Counted from the first letter of the stretch, positions 42,799-52,600 are shown. The stretch is DNA of 64,000 bases from Mucilaginibacter sp. L3T2-6 (GCF_030519355.1 NZ_JAUMKC010000019.1:52859-116858), one strand, 5' to 3'. Numbers and translations: made by a program. The notes: a model not told the origin generated them from the letters alone.

Positions 42799-43509
42799 AT
42801 GCTCGAACAATACGACCTTCATAACCTGATGGTAATCGACATTGAAACCGTGCCGCAATACAGCAGTCACGATCAAATGCCGGAGGTTTTTCAAAAACTT
42901 TGGGATACTAAAACGCAACACCAGCGCAAAGAGGAAACGGCTGAAGCATTTTACGAGCGTGCTGGTATCTGGGCGGAATTTGGGAAGATCATCTGTATTT
43001 CGATGGGTATCTTTACCAATGGCCGCGTAACCGGGTTAAGGGTAAAATCTATTGCATCGCACGATGAAAAAGAACTGCTGGAAAAATTTGCCTCGATATT
43101 GAATAATCAGCCGCCCAGCCTGATACTTTGTGCGCATAACGGAAAGGAGTTCGATTTTCCATACATCTGTCGCCGCATGCTGGTAAATGGTGTAAAGATT
43201 CCCTCGCAATTAGAACTGTCCGGTAAAAAGCCCTGGGAAATAAATCACCTGGATACCATGGAGCTATGGAAATTCGGCGATTATAAAAATTACACCTCGC
43301 TTAGCCTGCTTACGGCCATCTTTAATATACCCACTCCTAAAGATGATATTGACGGAAGCATGGTGGGCAGTGTATACTGGAACGAAAATGATCTTGACCG
43401 CATTTGCACCTATTGCCAGAAAGATGTGATAGCCACCGCCCAATTGCTGAAACGATATCGCGGCGAAGATTTGATACCGGATGAATGCATTACCATAGTA
43501 ACCCCCTGA
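42799..43509 (+). CDS. 3'-5' exonuclease of the PolB-like (RNase H-fold) family
   Basis: A 236-aa protein starting at ATG 42799; a TTG at 42772 is in frame but less likely. It carries DEDD exonuclease motifs: DIETVP (Asp14 and Glu16), AHNGKEFDFPYI in the middle, and a C-terminal YCQKDVIATAQL segment with the last Asp. This is the predicted PolB-related 3'-5' exonuclease family (DNA_pol_B_exo2). Its TGA overlaps the ATG of the ABC ATPase gene by 1 nt (TGATG), so the two are translationally coupled. Confidence 0.87.
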   Translation: MLEQYDLHNLMVIDIETVPQYSSHDQMPEVFQKLWDTKTQHQRKEETAEAFYERAGIWAEFGKIICISMGIFTNGRVTGLRVKSIASHDEKELLEKFASILNNQPPSLILCAHNGKEFDFPYICRRMLVNGVKIPSQLELSGKKPWEINHLDTMELWKFGDYKNYTSLSLLTAIFNIPTPKDDIDGSMVGSVYWNENDLDRICTYCQKDVIATAQLLKRYRGEDLIPDECITIVTP

Positions 43510-45215
43510 TGCTGCAGGTAAATAATCTTTCCGTTAAGTTTAAAACACAAAATGGCCTGTTCGACGCGGTTAAAGGCATTTCATTCCATCTTAAAAAGGG
43601 AGAAACAATCGGCATCGTCGGCGAGTCGGGTTCCGGCAAATCGGTAACTTCGCTGGCACTGATGCGTTTGCTGGATGGAAACCAGGCACAAATTAACGGT
43701 GCAGTACAGCTAAATGATATAAGTTTGTGCGGACTGACTGAAAGCGAGATGCGCCAAATCCGCGGTAACCAAATGGCGATGATCTTCCAGGAACCCATGA
43801 CCTCGCTCAACCCGGTACTAACCTGCGGTTATCAAATAACGGAGGCAATTCAGCTCCATCTTAAAACCACCAAAGCGGAAGCAAAAAAACGCACTATCGA
43901 TCTGTTTAAGGAAGTGCAGCTGCCCAGGCCGGAAGCAATTTTCGACAGCTATCCGCATCAAATCTCCGGAGGGCAGAAACAGCGCGTCATGATCGCCATG
44001 GCGCTTTGCTGTAACCCGGAAATACTGATAGCCGACGAGCCCACTACCGCGCTGGATGTTACCGTTCAAAAAACTATCATCGAGTTGTTGCTGAAATTAA
44101 AGGCCGAACGCAATATGAGCCTTATTTTCATCTCGCATGATTTAGGTGTTATCAGCGAAATTGCCGACCGCGTACTGGTGATGTATAAAGGCGAAGTGGT
44201 TGAGGAAGCTACAGTAAAACAACTATTTAATCAGCCAAAACATCCTTACACCAGGGGGTTACTGGCTTGTCGCCCGGTACCGGAATTACATTTAAAGAAA
44301 TTGCCGGTAATCGCTGATTTTCTTGACCGGCACGATGGAAAGCATCAAAGCATCAGGCATATACGCGAAAGCCTGAGTTATAAACCGGCCGAAATAACAG
44401 ATCGTAAAAATCGTTTGTACAACCAGGAACCATTGTTGAAAATCAATCAACTAAGCACATGGTTCCCGACCAAAGGCGGATTTTTCAATCGCGATAAATC
44501 TGTAGTAAAGGCTGTGAACGAGGTTAGCTTTGAAGTGTTTCCCGGAGAAACATTAGGGTTGGTCGGCGAATCAGGCTGCGGTAAAACAACCCTGGGGCGA
44601 AGCATACTGAGGTTGATAGAGCCCACTTCGGGCAGCATTGAGTTCGGTGGTATTGATTTGCGTAACCTGAATAAAGACGACCTGCGGGACATCAGGAAAG
44701 ATATTCAGATTATTTTCCAGGATCCTTACTCCTCTTTAAACCCAAGGCTTACTGTCGGCGCATCATTGATGGAGCCGCTGCAGGTGCACCGGTTCTACGC
44801 CAACGATACAAAAAGAAAAAAGAAAGTACTGGAACTGCTGGAACGGGTTAACTTATTGCCCGGACATTTTAACCGCTATCCTCATGAGTTTTCAGGCGGC
44901 CAGCGACAGCGTATCGTAGTAGCCCGCGCATTGGCACTGCAGCCAAAGTTTATAATTTGTGATGAATCCGTTTCGGCGCTGGATGTTTCGGTACAGGCAC
45001 AGGTTTTAAACCTGATTCGTGAATTGCAGGATGAATTGAATCTGACTTATATTTTCATCTCGCATGATTTAGCGGTTATTAAGCATATTTCAGACAGGAT
45101 GATGGTGATGAATAAGGGAAAGATTGTAGAGATGGGTGATCCGGAGGAAATATATCATCGGCCGAAGGAAGAATATACCAAACGGCTAATCGCATCGATA
45201 CCCGGCACATTTTGA
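43509..45215 (+). CDS. Fused peptide ABC transporter ATPase (DppD-DppF/OppD-OppF type)
   Basis: A 568-aa protein containing two complete ABC ATPase domains. Domain 1 has Walker A GESGSGKS, signature SGGQKQR and Walker B LIADEPT; domain 2 has GESGCGKT, SGGQRQR and IICDESVSALD. Each ends in the oligopeptide-type motif (HPYTRGLL; EEYTKRLIASIPG). The start at ATG 43509 overlaps the exonuclease stop. No permease or binding protein is adjacent, so the membrane partners are encoded elsewhere. Expected to drive peptide or nickel-type uptake. Confidence 0.93.
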   Translation: MLQVNNLSVKFKTQNGLFDAVKGISFHLKKGETIGIVGESGSGKSVTSLALMRLLDGNQAQINGAVQLNDISLCGLTESEMRQIRGNQMAMIFQEPMTSLNPVLTCGYQITEAIQLHLKTTKAEAKKRTIDLFKEVQLPRPEAIFDSYPHQISGGQKQRVMIAMALCCNPEILIADEPTTALDVTVQKTIIELLLKLKAERNMSLIFISHDLGVISEIADRVLVMYKGEVVEEATVKQLFNQPKHPYTRGLLACRPVPELHLKKLPVIADFLDRHDGKHQSIRHIRESLSYKPAEITDRKNRLYNQEPLLKINQLSTWFPTKGGFFNRDKSVVKAVNEVSFEVFPGETLGLVGESGCGKTTLGRSILRLIEPTSGSIEFGGIDLRNLNKDDLRDIRKDIQIIFQDPYSSLNPRLTVGASLMEPLQVHRFYANDTKRKKKVLELLERVNLLPGHFNRYPHEFSGGQRQRIVVARALALQPKFIICDESVSALDVSVQAQVLNLIRELQDELNLTYIFISHDLAVIKHISDRMMVMNKGKIVEMGDPEEIYHRPKEEYTKRLIASIPGTF

Positions 45216-45433
45216 TAAAACACGGAGAGCCAAGATGCGTCGCGTCGTCCCCATGACGATTATATCAACACATCCCAAGGCGCGTGTTAAACTGCATTAT
45301 TGAGCGATATCTATTAATTTCAGGTTATCAAACACTCGAATCTTGCAATTTGTATTTGCATACGGAGACGCGGAGTGTCGCGTCTTCACGGCGTTTTTAA
45401 TCGTATCTTTGCAACAATACATTAATACTATCT
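45216..45433. repeat. Intergenic repeat-like region with a GC-rich hairpin
   Basis: Contains AAGATGCGTCGCGTCGTCC near 45231 and a hairpin AGACGCG (45366-45372)/CGCGTCT (45379-45385). Both recall the degenerate GAGACGC...GCGTCTC palindromic repeats that are scattered between genes in Bacteroidota. No gene seen. The rnr promoter lies at its right end. Confidence 0.5.
45404..45411 (+). promoter_or_regulatory. -7 promoter element of rnr
   Basis: TATCTTTG matches the Bacteroidota TAnnTTTG consensus and lies 22 bp before the rnr ATG. I see no exact -33 TTTG at the expected distance. Confidence 0.55.
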
Positions 45434-47569
45434 ATGTCAAAAAAGAAAAACGGTTCATCTATAAACAAGATACTCACCCAAATGGTGCTTGATATATTTG
45501 AACAAAATGGCAACACGCCATTAAACTATAAACAAGTTTCTGCAAAACTGAACCTGAATGACCCCGACGACCGGGACATTATACATGGCATCCTGCGGGA
45601 TGAAACCAAAAAGCGCACATTAAAGGAAATCTCTCACGGTAAATATCAATTACTTGAATTGAAAACATTTATCGAGGGGCGCGTGGATATGACAGCGGAC
45701 GGATCGGCCTTTATAGTAACAGACGACGAGTTTGAAAATGATATTTTCGTCGCCCCCCGCAAACTGCGCACCGCACTTAACGGCGACCGTGTAAAGGTAT
45801 ATGTTTACGCCAAAAGTAAGGGTAAAAATAAAGAGGGCGAGGTAATAGAAATTTTGCAGCGTGCCAAAATGGAGTTCACCGGTATCGTAAAGCTATCTGA
45901 TCGTTTTGCGCTGTTTATACCCGACGACCGAAAAATGCTGCACGATATTTTCATCCCAATGAACGAGCTGAACGGCGCTAAAAATGGAATTAAGGCAATT
46001 GCCGAAATTACCGACTGGCCCGCTGACGCCAAGAATCCGGTCGGCCGCATTAAACATGTTTTGGGCGCGCAGGGCGAGAATGACACTGAGATGAACGCCA
46101 TACTTGCCGAATACGGTTTCCCACTGGAATTTCCGGCAGAGGTTGAACGGGAATCAGAAGAAATATCAGATATTATCAGCAAGGAAGAAATTTCCCGCAG
46201 ACGTGACTTCAGGAACGTAACAACTTTCACCATCGACCCGTTTGATGCCAAGGACTTTGATGATGCACTATCCTTTCGGGTATTAGAAAACGGCAACTAT
46301 GAAGTTGGCGTACACATTGCAGACGTGGCACATTATATACAGCCCGATTCTGCTTTGGATAAAGAAGCATTCGACCGTGGCACTTCGGTGTACCTGGTTG
46401 ATCGCGTGATACCCATGCTGCCCGAACGTTTGTCTAACGGCTTATGTTCCCTGCGGCCAAAAGAGGATAAGCTTTGCTTTGCCGCCGTTTTTGAGCTGGA
46501 CGAAAATGCTTACGTTATAAATGAATGGTTCGGCAAAACTGTCATCCATTCGGACAGGCGCTTTACCTATGAAGAAGTACAAAGCGTAATTGAAAGTGGC
46601 CATGGCGATTTTGAAGGCGAAATACTGAAATTAAATGAACTGGCTTATAAACTTCGCGACCGCAAGTTTAAGCACGGCGCCATCAGCTTTGAAACCACAG
46701 AGGTTAAATTTAAGCTGGATGAAACCGGCAAGCCAACCGGCGTATATGTAAAAGAGCGGAAAGACGCCCACAAGCTGATAGAAGACTTTATGCTCTTGGC
46801 GAACAGAAAGGTAGCCGAGCATGTAAGCAAAATGGGAAAAGGCAAACACAAATACACTTTTGTATATCGCGTACACGATACACCGAAGCCTGATGCACTG
46901 GCTGGTTTTGCTCAATTCGCGGCAAGGTTTGGTTACAAAATAAACACCAAATCGGACAAGGAAACAGCCCGTTCGCTTAACTACCTGATGGAGGACGTGG
47001 AAGGCAAAAAGGAGCAAAACGTACTGACACAGCTTGCCATCCGCTCAATGGCGAAGGCTATTTATACTACCAAGAGCTCGAGCCACTACGGTTTGGCCTT
47101 CGATCACTATACGCATTTTACCTCGCCGATACGCCGCTATCCGGATGTAATGGTGCACCGCTTGTTATTTCATTACTTAAACGGCGGTAACTCTGCAAAT
47201 GCAGAGCATTATGAAAAGCTTTGCCAGCACAGTTCGCAGATGGAAAAAAAGGCCGCGGATGCAGAACGTGCCTCGGTGAAATACAAACAAGCCGAATACC
47301 TGCGCGACCAGATTGGGAATATCTTTGCCGGTGTTATTTCAGGGGTTACGGAATGGGGAATGTATGTGGAGATAATAGAAAACAAATGTGAGGGTATGAT
47401 ACGGCTGCGCGATATTTCGGACGACTTTTATACCTTAGATGAAAAAAATTACGCTATAATTGGCCAGCGAAAAAAGAAGGTTTACCAACTGGGCGATGAG
47501 GTGAAGATAAAGGTGAAAAATGTCGACCTTACCAAAAAACAGATAGATTTTTCTTTAGTACAAGACTAA
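45434..47569 (+). CDS. rnr: Ribonuclease R
   Basis: A 711-aa 3'-5' exoribonuclease. An N-terminal winged-helix region (about 10-70) is followed by cold-shock domains, the RNB catalytic domain with its metal-binding aspartates in FDAKDFDDAL (residues 270-279, Asp271, Asp274, Asp276, Asp277), the GTSVYLVDRVIPMLPE motif, the HYTHFTSPIRRYPD motif near 560, and a C-terminal S1 domain (VTEWGMYVEI...). It lacks the long basic tail of the E. coli enzyme. It is followed after 8 nt by a frame leading into the prenyl synthase. Confidence 0.96.
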   Translation: MSKKKNGSSINKILTQMVLDIFEQNGNTPLNYKQVSAKLNLNDPDDRDIIHGILRDETKKRTLKEISHGKYQLLELKTFIEGRVDMTADGSAFIVTDDEFENDIFVAPRKLRTALNGDRVKVYVYAKSKGKNKEGEVIEILQRAKMEFTGIVKLSDRFALFIPDDRKMLHDIFIPMNELNGAKNGIKAIAEITDWPADAKNPVGRIKHVLGAQGENDTEMNAILAEYGFPLEFPAEVERESEEISDIISKEEISRRRDFRNVTTFTIDPFDAKDFDDALSFRVLENGNYEVGVHIADVAHYIQPDSALDKEAFDRGTSVYLVDRVIPMLPERLSNGLCSLRPKEDKLCFAAVFELDENAYVINEWFGKTVIHSDRRFTYEEVQSVIESGHGDFEGEILKLNELAYKLRDRKFKHGAISFETTEVKFKLDETGKPTGVYVKERKDAHKLIEDFMLLANRKVAEHVSKMGKGKHKYTFVYRVHDTPKPDALAGFAQFAARFGYKINTKSDKETARSLNYLMEDVEGKKEQNVLTQLAIRSMAKAIYTTKSSSHYGLAFDHYTHFTSPIRRYPDVMVHRLLFHYLNGGNSANAEHYEKLCQHSSQMEKKAADAERASVKYKQAEYLRDQIGNIFAGVISGVTEWGMYVEIIENKCEGMIRLRDISDDFYTLDEKNYAIIGQRKKKVYQLGDEVKIKVKNVDLTKKQIDFSLVQD

Positions 47570-47661
47570 AGCAGCTAATGGGCGCAGATAAGATAATAAG
47601 GCCTGAATGGATACCCGAAGCGTACCGGGGAATGGAAGCCCCCGCCAGGAATAAAAAACAA

Positions 47662-48636
47662 ATGAGAGAACTACACGAATTGCAGGATATTATCAGTGAT
47701 GCTGTAAACAAGCTGAATTTTCCGGAATATCCTGCACAACTATACGAGCCGATAAGTTACATCCTGGCGCTAGGCGGCAAACGCATGCGCCCGGCGCTGC
47801 TGTTAATGGCCTGCGATTTATTCGGAGGAAACGTAGAGGCGGCCATCCCTCCGGCGCTCGCAATCGAGGTGTTCCATAACTTCACGCTGATGCATGACGA
47901 TATTATGGACAATGCCCCATTGCGCCGCGGCAGTGTTACCGTGCACAACAAATGGAACCAAAACGTCGGCATTCTTTCCGGCGACGTGATGCTGGTGCAA
48001 GGCTATAAGCTGATGATGCAGGTGCCCGACCACTTGCTGCGGCCTATCCTTGATATTTTTAATATTACAGCCATCGGCGTTTGCGAAGGCCAGCAGCTGG
48101 ACATGGAATTTGAAGAACTTACCAACGTCAGCATCAGCGAATATTTGAATATGATAAAGCTTAAAACCGCCGTGGTTTTGGGTGGAGCGTTAAAAATAGG
48201 CGCGCTGATTGGCGGTGCAGACGCGAAAGATGCAGACTTGCTGAGCGATTTCGGTGTTAACCTCGGCATCGCTTTCCAGTTACAGGACGATATTCTCGAT
48301 GTTTACGGCGACCCCGAAAAATTCGGCAAACAGGTTGGCGGTGATATTATATCGAACAAAAAGACGTTCCTGCTTTTAAAATCTCTGGAATTAGCCGACA
48401 GCTCTCAATCAGCTGAATTGAACAGCTGGCTGAATGCGAAACGGTTTAACAGCACCGAAAAAGTACAGGCAGTGACAGCAATATACGACAGTCTTAGCAT
48501 ACGCCAGCTAGCCGAAGAAGCCATGCAAACCTACGCCGATAAGGCATTCGAGGCACTTGATGCTATTAACCTTCCTGAAAATCACAAGCAATACCTGAGG
48601 AATTTTGCCGATGGATTATTGGTAAGAGAGCATTGA
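47662..48636 (+). CDS. Polyprenyl (trans-isoprenyl) diphosphate synthase
   Basis: From ATG 47662 the product is 324 aa, the usual family length. An ATG at 47578, 8 nt after rnr, is in frame and would add 28 residues, so the start is open. The two aspartate-rich motifs are present: LMHDDIMDNAPLRRG and LQDDILDVYGDPEKFGK; GGKRMRPAL and the C-terminal KKTFLLL also fit. It makes a linear polyprenyl diphosphate, probably for menaquinone or cell-wall carrier lipid. In the rnr/TonB-like/M1 peptidase cluster. Confidence 0.93.
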   Translation: MRELHELQDIISDAVNKLNFPEYPAQLYEPISYILALGGKRMRPALLLMACDLFGGNVEAAIPPALAIEVFHNFTLMHDDIMDNAPLRRGSVTVHNKWNQNVGILSGDVMLVQGYKLMMQVPDHLLRPILDIFNITAIGVCEGQQLDMEFEELTNVSISEYLNMIKLKTAVVLGGALKIGALIGGADAKDADLLSDFGVNLGIAFQLQDDILDVYGDPEKFGKQVGGDIISNKKTFLLLKSLELADSSQSAELNSWLNAKRFNSTEKVQAVTAIYDSLSIRQLAEEAMQTYADKAFEALDAINLPENHKQYLRNFADGLLVREH

Positions 48637-48687
48637 AATGTATGGTAATTGATATTCCCGCTTTAGATATTTGGCTATATTTAGTGC

Positions 48688-49452
48688 GTGAAAAAGTTAA
48701 CCCTCATCCTTTTACTATTATCATTATCGGCAGTCGCCACCGCGCAAACCTTAATGCCACCCGAATTTCCCGGGGGCAAAAACGCGTTTCATGATTTTCT
48801 TAATAAGAATATCAGCTGGCCTGATAAGAATGTACAAGGCATAGTAACGGTAGGTTTTACGGTAGAAAAAGATGGGCAGTTAACGAATATCCATATAGTT
48901 AAAGCTTTGTCGCCAAAACTTGATATGGAAGCAATGCGCGTTATAAATCTTTCGCCAAAATGGGTGCCTGCAAGGCAAAATAATAAGTTTATTAAGTCGA
49001 ATTACAGTGTACCGATAAGTTTTATCGTACAGGTGATTCAGCCTGTAAGAGTTAAGGACGTACAATTATCACCTGGCCACAATGCCGATATCACGATAGA
49101 AGAACCCATTTCCGGGAATGACGCTAACGACCCACCTGATAAAATTTACACTTCGGTTGAAAAAGCGCCGCAATTCCCAGGCGGCATGGCAAAGTTTTTT
49201 CAATATATTGAAGACGGCTTAAAAAACGAGAAGATCACTGAAGCCGATGCGGGTCGGGTTATTGTGTCATTCGTAGCAGAACGCGATGGAAGTCTGACAG
49301 ACATCAAAATAGCGCGAAGTGTTGGCGCAAAAAGCGATGCGTTAGCATTAAAGCTTTTGAAAAATTCTCCAAAATGGCTGCCAGCCATGCGATACGGGCG
49401 ACCGGTACGAGTAGCATTCGCTGTTCCTGTTCCGATTAAACCAAACATTTAA
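48688..49452 (+). CDS. Secreted protein with two TonB C-terminal-like domains
   Basis: A 254-aa protein starting at GTG 48688, with a signal peptide ending ATAQ (about residue 19). Two copies of a TonB-C-type domain follow, each opening with a FPGG motif (PEFPGGKNAFHDFL near residue 26; PQFPGGMAKFFQYI near 166) and containing a GxVxVxFxVxxDGxLxxxxI core and a PKWxPA segment. There is no N-terminal membrane anchor, so it is not an energy-transducing TonB of the usual type. Similar proteins are common near peptidases in Bacteroidota. The M1 peptidase gene follows 2 nt later. Confidence 0.83.
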   Translation: MKKLTLILLLLSLSAVATAQTLMPPEFPGGKNAFHDFLNKNISWPDKNVQGIVTVGFTVEKDGQLTNIHIVKALSPKLDMEAMRVINLSPKWVPARQNNKFIKSNYSVPISFIVQVIQPVRVKDVQLSPGHNADITIEEPISGNDANDPPDKIYTSVEKAPQFPGGMAKFFQYIEDGLKNEKITEADAGRVIVSFVAERDGSLTDIKIARSVGAKSDALALKLLKNSPKWLPAMRYGRPVRVAFAVPVPIKPNI

Positions 49453-49454
49453 AA

Positions 49455-51053
49455 ATGATGCGTTACATATTTACCTTAATTCCAATTTTAGTTTCGTGTA
49501 GCCTTTTCGGCCAGGAGCAAAAGCTCACTTCGGGTGGCAAACTTAAACCTGAGCAGGCCAACATGGACATCAGGCATTACACCATCAGCCTTGATGTAAA
49601 CCCTGCACAAAAAAGCATCAATGGCTACACCACAATCGATTTGATAGTGGGGAAGCCAACGCATGTTTTATTGTTCGACTTGTTGGATTCGCTAAATGTT
49701 AGCCAGGTGTTGGTCAACAATAAAAAAGTACCTTTTGAGTATAAGGACAACCTGATACGCATCAACACGGCAAACGAATTACCTGCCGGTAAAGCAAACG
49801 TAAAAGTGGTGTATGGCGGCAAGCCGCATGTAGCGCGCCGCCCGCCGTGGGATGACGGCTTTATCTGGACACGTGATTCAACCGGGCACCCGTGGATGGC
49901 CATCACTGCCGAGGGCACTGGCGGCAAGCTTTATTTTCCATGCAAAGACCATCCTTCTGATGAACCAAATGAAGGAGTTAATCTCATTATCACCGTTCCC
50001 AAAGAAATGGTTGTTGCCGGACCGGGCTTATTGCAGAGCGTTAAAAAACATGGCGAAACTACCACGTTCCATTGGAAGACAAATTACACCATTAACAATT
50101 ATAGCATATTGTTTAATGCAGGAGATTATACCGTAGCCACCCGTCCATACACTACCTGCGACGGGCATAATGTGCCAATACAGTTTTACGTGCTGAACGA
50201 GCACAAGGACAAAGCGCCGCATTTTTTGGATATCTTCGTAAAAACCATCCGCGAGCAGGAAAAATATTTTGGTGAATATCCGTGGGCAAAGGAAAAGATC
50301 GGGATGGTAGAGACACCGCACCTGGGTATGGAACACCAGAGCATGGTAGCTTATGGCAATAAATTTAAATATGCCAAAATAGGCGGGGAAGATTACGACT
50401 GGCTGATGCACCATGAGTTTGGCCACGAATGGTGGGGAAATAAGGTAACCGCCAAAGATTGGGCCGACTATTGGATACACGAAGGCATCTGCACATTTGG
50501 TGATGCGCTTTATATTAAAGAATTTGAGGGAAACGACGCTTATATTCAGCACTGGAAGCAGGCCTCGGTGACGTTTCAGAACAAGATACCAATAGTTATG
50601 GGGAAAGATATCGACGAGGAATCAGCCTATAACGGCGACATCTATGGCAAAGGCGCCTTTTTTATGCATACCCTTTGCTATGTAATTGGCGACAGCGTGT
50701 TCTATCCCGCTGTCAGAAAATTCGCCACATCACCCAAATACACTTACGACAACCTGGTTGTTACAGATGATGTGGAGCAGTTCTTCAGCCAGGAATCAGG
50801 CAGGAATCTGAAACCCTTATTTGATCTTTATCTTCGTTCAGTAAATAAGCTCGGCATTCATGTTAAGGCGCTGCCGGGGAATAAATATGCTATAAGTTTA
50901 GAAAATATTTCGATGCCTCTGCCGCTGGATATAACTACGGATGCCGGTACCAAACGCATGGTGATAGACAGCAAAGGTATTTTGTTGACCAGCAAAACCG
51001 CACCGGTAATCGATAAAGATTGCTATTACCTTAAAAAACTGATAATAGAATAA
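49455..51053 (+). CDS. M1 family metallopeptidase (aminopeptidase N-like), secreted
   Basis: A 532-aa zinc peptidase. After a signal peptide (ends SLFGQ) come the beta-sandwich domain and the catalytic domain with HEFGH (His320, Glu321, His324) and the third ligand Glu343 in HEGICTF; LGMEHQSMVAYGN is an exopeptidase-motif analogue of the GxMEN sequence, with His in place of Asn. It ends shortly after the catalytic domain, shorter than classical PepN. It is in a run with the TonB-like gene (2 nt) and the DUF6090-like gene (14 nt). Confidence 0.93.
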   Translation: MMRYIFTLIPILVSCSLFGQEQKLTSGGKLKPEQANMDIRHYTISLDVNPAQKSINGYTTIDLIVGKPTHVLLFDLLDSLNVSQVLVNNKKVPFEYKDNLIRINTANELPAGKANVKVVYGGKPHVARRPPWDDGFIWTRDSTGHPWMAITAEGTGGKLYFPCKDHPSDEPNEGVNLIITVPKEMVVAGPGLLQSVKKHGETTTFHWKTNYTINNYSILFNAGDYTVATRPYTTCDGHNVPIQFYVLNEHKDKAPHFLDIFVKTIREQEKYFGEYPWAKEKIGMVETPHLGMEHQSMVAYGNKFKYAKIGGEDYDWLMHHEFGHEWWGNKVTAKDWADYWIHEGICTFGDALYIKEFEGNDAYIQHWKQASVTFQNKIPIVMGKDIDEESAYNGDIYGKGAFFMHTLCYVIGDSVFYPAVRKFATSPKYTYDNLVVTDDVEQFFSQESGRNLKPLFDLYLRSVNKLGIHVKALPGNKYAISLENISMPLPLDITTDAGTKRMVIDSKGILLTSKTAPVIDKDCYYLKKLIIE

Positions 51054-51067
51054 ACACCACTGAGCTG

Positions 51068-51787
51068 ATGGAACACGAAATAATGGGCCATACCAAAAAG
51101 GCAATAAAGGCGATACGAAACAAAGAAAAAGGTTTGGGCGAAAAATTCAAGGAAGTAATGATAGAGGTCGCCATAATAATTTTTGCTGTATCCTTCGCCG
51201 CATTTATCGAGCGTACCCGCGAGCATTATAAAGAGCAGGGCGAAGCGAAGGAATTTTTACTGGGCCTAAGCGATGATATCCGGTACGAAGAGCAGCAGAT
51301 AAAACATTCCAAAACACAGATGTTAGAACTAGTCGCTGATTATAAAAAATTAATTCATTTTACGTCAAAAACTATCGATAGTATAGAGAGAAATCACATC
51401 AAAGAAAGCTTTACTATACCTAAGTTTAATAACCGGCCGCTCAATGGGCGTTACGAAGGTTTTAAATCCAGCGGAAAGATACAGACTATCGAAAATGATT
51501 CGCTGCGCAATAATATCTTAAAGCTTTATCAGGAATCTGTGCCTTTTATTGATTTTTCAGAGAACGCCTTCAATGCCAATCAGGCGCGGATAGAGGAAAT
51601 TTTGTATTCAGGCCAGGGTAACAACGCCGCGGAAGACAACCCCTTACGCGTAATAAGCAGCCCGCGCGGTAAAATGGCTCTCACATTTTCCATCAGCTAT
51701 TCTAATGGCGTAATTGCCGGCTATGACAGGATGATAGCGCAGGCTGAAAAGGTGCAAAAAGAAATTAAGAAAGAATACGGAAAATAA
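51068..51787 (+). CDS. DUF6090-like membrane protein
   Basis: A 239-aa protein with one N-terminal transmembrane helix (about residues 30-48, VMIEVAIIIFAVSFAAFIE) after a basic segment, followed by a long helical, charged region (ERTREHYKEQGEAKEFLLGL, DDIRYEEQQIKHS). This resembles the Bacteroidota DUF6090 architecture, of unknown function. It is the last gene of the run starting at rnr. Family call moderate. Confidence 0.65.
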   Translation: MEHEIMGHTKKAIKAIRNKEKGLGEKFKEVMIEVAIIIFAVSFAAFIERTREHYKEQGEAKEFLLGLSDDIRYEEQQIKHSKTQMLELVADYKKLIHFTSKTIDSIERNHIKESFTIPKFNNRPLNGRYEGFKSSGKIQTIENDSLRNNILKLYQESVPFIDFSENAFNANQARIEEILYSGQGNNAAEDNPLRVISSPRGKMALTFSISYSNGVIAGYDRMIAQAEKVQKEIKKEYGK

Positions 51788-51833
51788 ACCTTGTACCTGC
51801 GACGTTTTTTAGCGCTGCAGGTCTCAGCATAAT

Positions 51834-52268
51834 CTAGCTTAAATATTCTTCCGGTATCTGATAATTCTCATTCTCATCGCTCCAGACCATTGACGTGATC
51901 AGCCAATGATCATCAACCATAATATATTGAATATAATTAATCCCGCGCGGCAGTTTATCTGTACCATAATCAGCAAAAGTATATTCGTAAACGCTGGTGC
52001 GCTGGGCAACTTTTCCGAAGACATCTGTTTTTGAAAATAGCTCGCGCTGCATAAACTGCTGTAAATTTCCTTCAGCCACCTGCGACTCTATAGCCTGCGT
52101 AAATGTTTCGAGCGTAAACTCAACAGGCCTGGCAAAACTGTTATTGATCAGAACACCATTGCCATAAAATAATTCCTTTACGGTTTCCAGGTCGGGCAGT
52201 TCCCCGTCCTGAAAGCTTAACGACTCATAAAAATCTTCTGTAACGTAATCAATCGCCCTTGTAGTCAT
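51834..52268 (-). CDS. NTF2-like/SnoaL-like protein
   Basis: A 144-aa protein that matches the size and secondary-structure pattern of NTF2-like/nuclear transport factor 2 family proteins: helices near DFYESLSFQDG and LETFTQAIESQVAEG, then beta strands (VYEYTFADYG, INYIQYIMVDDHWLITSMVW). No catalytic residues can be assigned. Its ATG overlaps the Rieske stop by 4 nt (ATGA), so the two are translated together. Confidence 0.68.
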   Translation of the reverse strand: MTTRAIDYVTEDFYESLSFQDGELPDLETVKELFYGNGVLINNSFARPVEFTLETFTQAIESQVAEGNLQQFMQRELFSKTDVFGKVAQRTSVYEYTFADYGTDKLPRGINYIQYIMVDDHWLITSMVWSDENENYQIPEEYLS

Positions 52269-52600
52269 TTAATAAATAGTTGTTTTATATCGTTCCAAAT
52301 AGATCCGGCGCTAACAAACACTTTGTCGCCCTCTATTTTAACGGGGTAAGTTTTTATATAATCATATGAACCTTTGCCGGTCTGCAAATCAAATGAATAA
52401 CCGTGCAGCGAACAAATAATTTTTCCGTTTTCGCACCAGCCGCCCCCGGTCATATCATAGCCATGGTGCGGGCAAATTGCCGATACCGCATATATTTTGC
52501 CTTCATAGCCTACCACGCAAATACTGGCGCCGGGGACTTTAACTTTAGTCATAAACGGTTTATTGACATCGGGGACACCAGGTACCGGGTACCAATTCAT
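52265..52600 (-). CDS. Rieske [2Fe-2S] domain protein
   Basis: A 111-aa stand-alone Rieske ferredoxin-type protein. The ligands are Cys43 and His45 (CPHHG) and Cys63 and His66 (CSLHG), in the canonical CxH...CxxH arrangement. No signal peptide, so it is probably a cytoplasmic electron-transfer component, as in nitrite reductase small subunits or dioxygenase ferredoxins; no oxygenase is adjacent. Overlaps the NTF2-like gene by 4 nt and follows the lipoprotein gene by 3 nt. Confidence 0.92.
   Translation of the reverse strand: MNWYPVPGVPDVNKPFMTKVKVPGASICVVGYEGKIYAVSAICPHHGYDMTGGGWCENGKIICSLHGYSFDLQTGKGSYDYIKTYPVKIEGDKVFVSAGSIWNDIKQLFIK

Noticed and set aside
42600..42824. 74-codon frame between pbpC and the exonuclease
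   Set aside because: It runs through a simple-repeat-like stretch and into the exonuclease start region; no leader, no domain, unusual composition.
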